Shown here: positions 59,800 to 64,000 of the stretch, in pieces
Numbering within the stretch: the first letter of the stretch is position 1
Layout: every line of letters starts with the position of its first letter
Source: Pollutimonas sp036675275
Lineage (GTDB): Bacteria; Pseudomonadota; Gammaproteobacteria; Burkholderiales; Burkholderiaceae_B
DNA length: 64,000 nt
Assembly (NCBI GenBank): GCA_036675275.1
Contig: JAKFFG010000067.1
Location: forward strand, 1 to 64,000
Reading direction: 5' to 3'
Program-made: the position numbers and the translations under genes
Notes under the pieces: generated by a model
Database searches by the model: none
Told to the model about the DNA's origin: nothing
The model's input: only the letters and a program-made list of their open reading frames with translations

Positions 59800-60036
59800 T
59801 TACTCAGAGGGCTCATCCACTTGGAAGACGACCGGGCGCGCCGGTACGACGGTGGAAATGGCGTGTTTGTAAACCATTTGTGTAACGGTATTGCGTAACA
59901 GAACGACATATTGATCAAAAGACTCAACCTGCCCTTGCAGTTTGATCCCGTTAACCAGGTAAATCGATACGGGCACGTGATCCTTGCGCAAAGCGTTTAG
60001 AAATGGATCTTGTAGTGTTTGCCCTTTGTTGCTCAT
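59800..60036 (-). CDS. hfq: RNA chaperone Hfq
   Basis: The 78-aa Sm-like hexamer binds sRNAs and mRNAs and controls translation and stability. Both Sm motifs are present: LQDPFLNALRKDHVPVSIYLVNGIKLQGQVESFDQY, read in parts as DPFLNALRKDHVPVSIYLVNG, and the C-terminal VYKHAISTVVP. GGAG lies upstream of the ATG. It sits in the conserved der-hisC-hfq-hflX order. Confidence 0.97.
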   Translation of the reverse strand: MSNKGQTLQDPFLNALRKDHVPVSIYLVNGIKLQGQVESFDQYVVLLRNTVTQMVYKHAISTVVPARPVVFQVDEPSE

Positions 60037-60153
60037 TGGCTAGGCTCCAATTGTGTTGTTATTTAAAGTAATTTTGGTGAAGGGGTCTACTGTACAGGGT
60101 TTTCCCTGAATACGCACTCGTACCCAGGGCTTTCCTGTCAGTTCTACTTAATT

Positions 60154-61236
60154 CTAATGTGTTTTCAGTAATATTTCGGACAAGGTATTGCACAGACGAT
60201 CACAGTCGGCTTGAGTTCCGACAGTAATACGCAAAAACTGCTCGATGCGTGCAATGCCAAAATGCCGCACCAGGACGCCTTGTGCCCGCAGGGCGCGGCT
60301 TAACGCCGTGCCATCGTGTTCGGGATGACGAGCGAAAACGAAGTTTGCCGATGATGGTAAAACTTGGAATCCAAGCGTTTGCAGTTGTTGCACGAGGGAC
60401 TCCCGCGTCTTGATGACTGCGTACCGAGTCTGGTCGAAGTATGTCGTATCCTGCAAGGCGGCGATGGCCCCCGCCTGCGCTATGGTGTCCAACGGATAGG
60501 AGTTGAAGCTGTCCTTGATGCGCAATAGCCCATCGACGATTTGCTTTGCGGCCATGGCATAACCGACGCGCAGCCCTGCCAAAGACCGGGACTTCGACAG
60601 TGTGTGCACCACGACAATATTGGGGCATTCCGGCAGCAAGGCCACGGCAGAATCTCCGCCGAAATCGACATAAGCTTCGTCCACCACGACAGGCACATCC
60701 GGATTGGCGACGGCAATGTCCCGAATATCGGAAAGAGCCAGCGCGACCCCGGTAGGAGCGTTCGGATTGGCAAAGATGATGCCGGCCGGCGTGACCGGAT
60801 GCGGGCCGGTGTAGTCGCAGACGCGTATGGAAAAATCGTCGGCGAGTGGAATCGTTTGACACGGGATGTCGTAGAGCTTGCAATACGTACGATAGAAGCT
60901 ATAGGTAACGTCCGGCATCAACAAAGGCCGGTCGCCATGCCGGAACAGGCCATTGAAAATATGCGCCAGCACCTCATCCGATCCATTTCCAGGGAAAACC
61001 TGCGCGGCCCCGATGCCATGCAGCGCCGCCACAGCCTGGCGCAAGGCCATGGCGTCATTGTCGGGATACAGGCGCAAGCTGTCGTTCGTTGCTGCCCTGA
61101 TGGCCTCCAACGCTCGCGGCGAGGGGCCGAATGGGTGCTCGTTGGTGTTGAGCTTCAGCAGATTGTCGACTTTGGGCTGTTCGCCGGGCGTGTACGGCGA
61201 CAGATCTTGTACGTGGTCACTCCAGAAACGACTCAC
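60154..61236 (-). CDS. hisC: Histidinol-phosphate aminotransferase
   Basis: The 360-aa PLP enzyme converts imidazole-acetol phosphate to histidinol phosphate. The aminotransferase fold I motifs are LKLNTNEHPFGPSP, FPGNGSDEVL, FANPNAPTGVAL, VVDEAYVDFGG and the PLP lysine in HTLSKSRSLAGLR. Its ATG overlaps the der stop by 4 bases. Together with hisZ it places two histidine genes inside housekeeping operons. Confidence 0.96.
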   Translation of the reverse strand: MSRFWSDHVQDLSPYTPGEQPKVDNLLKLNTNEHPFGPSPRALEAIRAATNDSLRLYPDNDAMALRQAVAALHGIGAAQVFPGNGSDEVLAHIFNGLFRHGDRPLLMPDVTYSFYRTYCKLYDIPCQTIPLADDFSIRVCDYTGPHPVTPAGIIFANPNAPTGVALALSDIRDIAVANPDVPVVVDEAYVDFGGDSAVALLPECPNIVVVHTLSKSRSLAGLRVGYAMAAKQIVDGLLRIKDSFNSYPLDTIAQAGAIAALQDTTYFDQTRYAVIKTRESLVQQLQTLGFQVLPSSANFVFARHPEHDGTALSRALRAQGVLVRHFGIARIEQFLRITVGTQADCDRLCNTLSEILLKTH

Positions 61237-62675
61237 GATGCCCCCTGTGCATACGGATTATGAGACGACTTGAATTCAATGCGCAAAGGTGTGCCTTCGA
61301 GCTTGAACGTGGTGCGGAAACGCGTTTCCAGATAACGGCGATATGAATCGGAAATGTTGTCCAGGGCGTTGCCGTGTATGACGATAAGCGGCGGATTCTG
61401 GCCGCCCTGATGGGCGTAGCGCATCTTGGGCCTGAAAATCCCTTTGCGCGGCGGAGGCTGTTGCTCGACGGCGGCCTGAAGCACCCGCGTGAGCTTGGGT
61501 GTGGACAGCTTGGCAAAAGCCGCGGCGTGCGCTGCATTGACCGATTTGATCAGGGCATTGACGCCGGCGCCGTTGAGGGCGGACATTGTGTGCATCTTGG
61601 CAAACGACAAGAAACGCAGTTTGCGCTCGAATTCTCGCAATATGGTTTCACGCTGATGCGCGTCCAGGCCGTCCCATTTATTGATACCGACGACCAGCGC
61701 CCTTCCCGTCTCCAGCACAAAGCCGGCAATATGGGCATCCTGATCGGAGATCTCGGTTTGCGCGTCGAGCATCAAGAGCACCACATTGCACGCCTCAATG
61801 GCCTGCAATGTCTTGATCACGGAAAATTTTTCTACCGCCTCGAACACCTTTCCACGGCGGCGCAAGCCCGCTGTGTCGATGAGCGTATAGGCAACACCGC
61901 CACGCTCGAATTCGATCTCGATGGCATCTCGGGTCGTACCCGGCATATCGAAGGCGATGACGCGTTCTTCACCCAGCAGGGTATTGATCAGCGTAGACTT
62001 TCCTACGTTGGGCCGCCCGACAATCGCCAGCTTGATGCGATGGTTGACGGGCGCTTCACTTTCGTCGTCGGTCTCGTCATCGAGGTCAATGTCGCCTTCG
62101 TCGTCGAATGCCGCATTGGCTTCGTCGAGATCGAAAACGGGTGCCTCTGTTTCGATGGCTTCTTCTTTATCCAGAAAAGACAAGGCCAGATCGATGAGGT
62201 CGACAACTCCGTCGCCGTGCGAGGCCGATATGGGATGGGGCTCGCCCAGACCCAATTCGTGGAATTCGGACGCGGCGGAGCCGTAGCGCATGCCCTCCGC
62301 CTTGTTCACCGCGAGGAACACGCGTTGCCCCGATTTGCGCAACAAGCGTGCAATTTCGTGATCGTGGGCATTGACGCCTGCCCGCGCATCGACAAGGAAT
62401 ATGACGACATCGGCTTCGGCAATTGCCTGCTGAGTCTGGCGCGCCATTTCAAGCAGGATGCCGTCCTTGGCGACAGGTTCGAACCCGCCCGTATCCACCG
62501 CAATGAAAGGATGGTTGCCCACGCGCCCTTCACCATAGTGGCGATCGCGGGTCAGGCCCGAGAAGTCGGCGACCAGGGCCGCACGGGAACGGGTTATCCG
62601 GTTGAACAACGTGGACTTGCCCACGTTGGCGCGGCCCACCAGGGCGACTACCGGTTTGAACTGAACACTATTCAA
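61233..62675 (-). CDS. der: Ribosome-assembly GTPase Der (EngA)
   Basis: The 480-aa protein has two tandem GTPase domains, a hallmark of Der, and a KH-like C-terminal domain needed for 50S assembly. G1 motifs are GRANVGKSTLFN (residues about 13-24) and GRPNVGKSTLINTLL (about 230). G3/G4 include DTGGFEP, VNKAEG, DTAGLRRRG and NKWDG. Between the G domains is a strikingly acidic linker (DEANAAFDDEGD, DDETDDESEAP). Its stop overlaps hisC and its start overlaps the bamB stop by 4 bases each. Confidence 0.97.
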   Translation of the reverse strand: MNSVQFKPVVALVGRANVGKSTLFNRITRSRAALVADFSGLTRDRHYGEGRVGNHPFIAVDTGGFEPVAKDGILLEMARQTQQAIAEADVVIFLVDARAGVNAHDHEIARLLRKSGQRVFLAVNKAEGMRYGSAASEFHELGLGEPHPISASHGDGVVDLIDLALSFLDKEEAIETEAPVFDLDEANAAFDDEGDIDLDDETDDESEAPVNHRIKLAIVGRPNVGKSTLINTLLGEERVIAFDMPGTTRDAIEIEFERGGVAYTLIDTAGLRRRGKVFEAVEKFSVIKTLQAIEACNVVLLMLDAQTEISDQDAHIAGFVLETGRALVVGINKWDGLDAHQRETILREFERKLRFLSFAKMHTMSALNGAGVNALIKSVNAAHAAAFAKLSTPKLTRVLQAAVEQQPPPRKGIFRPKMRYAHQGGQNPPLIVIHGNALDNISDSYRRYLETRFRTTFKLEGTPLRIEFKSSHNPYAQGAS

Positions 62676-63829
62676 TTGACACCAACCAAAACCAAATTGC
62701 CATTACCTGTTTGCACCAGCACACCACGATTGGTGGCCAGCAATGGCGACGTAATGGCGTCGCCACCGACCTGCACGCGACCCAGCAGCTTGCCGTCGGT
62801 ACGCGAAAGAAAATGCACATATCCTTCAAGGTCTCCGAACGCCACGGCCTGCGGAATAACAGCGGGCGCGGAAAGGCGGCGATTGCTCAGCGCATCCTGT
62901 TTCCAGACTTCCTGGCCGTTAGCCAGCGAGTAGGCGTGTACGACACTGCGCTGATCGGCTGCATAAGCCTGCTGCGCATCGGTGGCCATGCCGGTATTGC
63001 TGGAAAAGTCCTGTTCCCACACGGGACGCCCGCCCTGGGACACGTCGAAACACACCATCTTGCCCTGATAGCTTACACCGCAAAGCAAGGGGCCTTGTAT
63101 CTGGGGAGTACCGACCACATCGCTGATCCGCTCGAGATCGGTAGTGCCTTGCGAAACCGCTATGGTGCCTTCCCACTGCACGCTGCCATTGCCGGCATTG
63201 ATGGCCATCAGCCTGCCGTTGGGCATGCCCGAAATCAGAAGGCCATCGATGATGATCATTTGCATATTGGTCTTGAGCGCCAGCGCCGGGCCGGGACGCT
63301 GAATATTCCAGCGCAGCTCGCCCGTTGCTGCATCAAAGGCCTGAATGCGGTAGTCGCTGCTGCGCACGACGACGACGCCGGCACCGACTGACGGCGGAAT
63401 ATTGACCGCACTGGAGGCTTTCGTTCGCCACTTTTCGGCGCCCGTGTCATCAAAAGCGACAACAGTACCGTCGGCGGAAGCAACGGCTGTGATCTGGCCA
63501 TCCGAACCGACCCCGGCGGTGAGTTCGCTTTTGGCATCGCCACGCCACTGGACGCGGCCCGATGCGATATCGACTTTAGCAACGGAACCGTCGGGCGTTG
63601 CCGCGTAGACGGAGTCGCCGATCATGACCGGCACAAATCCGTATCCGCCATCGCTGCCTATGGACACCGACCACGCCACATTGGCGGAGACGCCCGCCGC
63701 ATATTCAGTTAAAGGCGCGGGATCGTAACGTGGATTGCGATTGGAAAACAGTGAGCACCCGGCCAGCGCGGCAACACTGAGCGCCAGCACGCTGTTACGC
63801 AAGACGCGGCGAGTAACGGATAAACTCAT
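62672..63829 (-). CDS. bamB: Outer-membrane assembly lipoprotein BamB
   Basis: The 385-aa lipoprotein is part of the BAM complex that inserts beta-barrel proteins. A signal with lipobox LAGC (residues about 22-25) precedes an eight-bladed propeller with PQQ-like repeats (GSVAKVDIASGRVQWRG, GTVVAFDDTGAEKW, GELRWNIQRPG, GNGSVQWEG). It is coupled to der by a 4-base overlap and follows yfgM by 3 bases. Confidence 0.95.
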   Translation of the reverse strand: MSLSVTRRVLRNSVLALSVAALAGCSLFSNRNPRYDPAPLTEYAAGVSANVAWSVSIGSDGGYGFVPVMIGDSVYAATPDGSVAKVDIASGRVQWRGDAKSELTAGVGSDGQITAVASADGTVVAFDDTGAEKWRTKASSAVNIPPSVGAGVVVVRSSDYRIQAFDAATGELRWNIQRPGPALALKTNMQMIIIDGLLISGMPNGRLMAINAGNGSVQWEGTIAVSQGTTDLERISDVVGTPQIQGPLLCGVSYQGKMVCFDVSQGGRPVWEQDFSSNTGMATDAQQAYAADQRSVVHAYSLANGQEVWKQDALSNRRLSAPAVIPQAVAFGDLEGYVHFLSRTDGKLLGRVQVGGDAITSPLLATNRGVLVQTGNGNLVLVGVN

Positions 63830-63832
63830 AAG

Positions 63833-64000
63833 TCAGGCTCCACCTAAAGCATCAATTTTCAATCGAACGATTTGCGCCACAGGATCGGACCCAAGCTCTT
63901 TCAGAGCGCCTTCCCACGCCGCTTTCGCCTCGGCTTGCTTGCCCTGGGCCAGCAGAATATCGCCACGGCGATCGGCATACAAACCTTCAAACGCCGCCGG
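63833..64000 (-). CDS. YfgM-like tetratricopeptide protein, C-terminal part
   Basis: The gene is cut by the window end; the last 55 codons are present. The tail reads LYADRRGDILLAQGKQAEAK then AWEGALKE and VAQIVRLKIDALGGA. This matches the TPR-containing C terminus of YfgM (UPF0070), an inner-membrane periplasmic chaperone partner of the Sec translocon. The invariant position just upstream of bamB supports the assignment. Confidence 0.85.
   Translation of the reverse strand, partial: PAAFEGLYADRRGDILLAQGKQAEAKAAWEGALKELGSDPVAQIVRLKIDALGGA

Noticed and set aside
1..64000. CRISPR arrays, tRNA and rRNA genes
   Set aside because: No regular direct repeats with spacers beyond the 23-bp block and no cloverleaf or rRNA sequence was recognised; a tRNAscan and Infernal run would settle it.

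Overview
The window looks like the chromosome of a betaproteobacterium of the order Burkholderiales, most likely family Alcaligenaceae (Bordetella, Pusillimonas or a relative). The clues are the gene order yfgM-bamB-der-hisC-hfq-hflX-hflK-hflC followed by hisZ-purA and a phosphoribosyltransferase, the rpsU-dnaG-rpoD operon with a lysine/alanine-rich N-terminal extension on RpoD, a Bug-type periplasmic solute-binding protein, and an imuA-imuB-dnaE2 mutagenesis cassette. No tRNA, rRNA or CRISPR array was recognised. Genus-level placement is inference.

Layout. 0-5.5 kb is accessory: a 23-bp tandem repeat resembling an IS21-family end has cut a family-A DNA polymerase gene. It is followed by an orphan gene, a BrnT/BrnA toxin-antitoxin pair, aquaporin Z, and a cluster of very small lipoproteins and unknown proteins with hairpin terminators. 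5.4-5.9 kb has no convincing gene but several perfect hairpins. 5.9-11.5 kb holds a TonB-dependent receptor, a tiny glycine-rich membrane protein, and a catabolic operon (class II aldolase, Bug-type binding protein, 2-hydroxyacid dehydrogenase). 11.9-17.6 kb is a two-subunit Na+/solute symporter followed by a CBS/nucleotidyltransferase protein, a membrane-anchored unknown and a membrane-anchored DEDDh exonuclease, probably one regulated transport module. 17.6-21.3 kb has a lipid-kinase gene with an apparent frameshift, a phosphoesterase, carbonic anhydrase, a flagellin relic and a PAP2 phosphatase.

21.4-26.6 kb is the SOS mutagenesis operon under a near-consensus LexA box. 26.7-34.7 kb has a VOC protein, nhaA with a structured leader, a divergent carotenoid-oxygenase/flavin-monooxygenase pair, and a group of small stress-type proteins (hemerythrin, Pro/Thr-rich secreted protein, YdeI-like OB-fold), plus a phosphatase and an MlaC-like protein. 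34.7-40.6 kb has a membrane PQQ glucose dehydrogenase flanked by a thioredoxin and a small cysteine-rich protein, then a penicillin-acylase family enzyme. 40.6-44.2 kb has a LOG protein and XRE-cupin regulator divergent from a BenE transporter across a symmetrical operator, then pxpA. 44.3-48 kb is an aldehyde dehydrogenase with a sigma-54 promoter and its divergent AcoR-type activator.

48-64 kb is core genome on the minus strand: rpoD, dnaG, rpsU, a PRTase, purA, hisZ, hflC, hflK, hflX, hfq, hisC, der, bamB and the end of yfgM. Notable regulatory features are a terminator-like attenuator between a promoter and hisZ, a strong bidirectional terminator after purA, and a 17-bp-spaced promoter for the rpsU operon.
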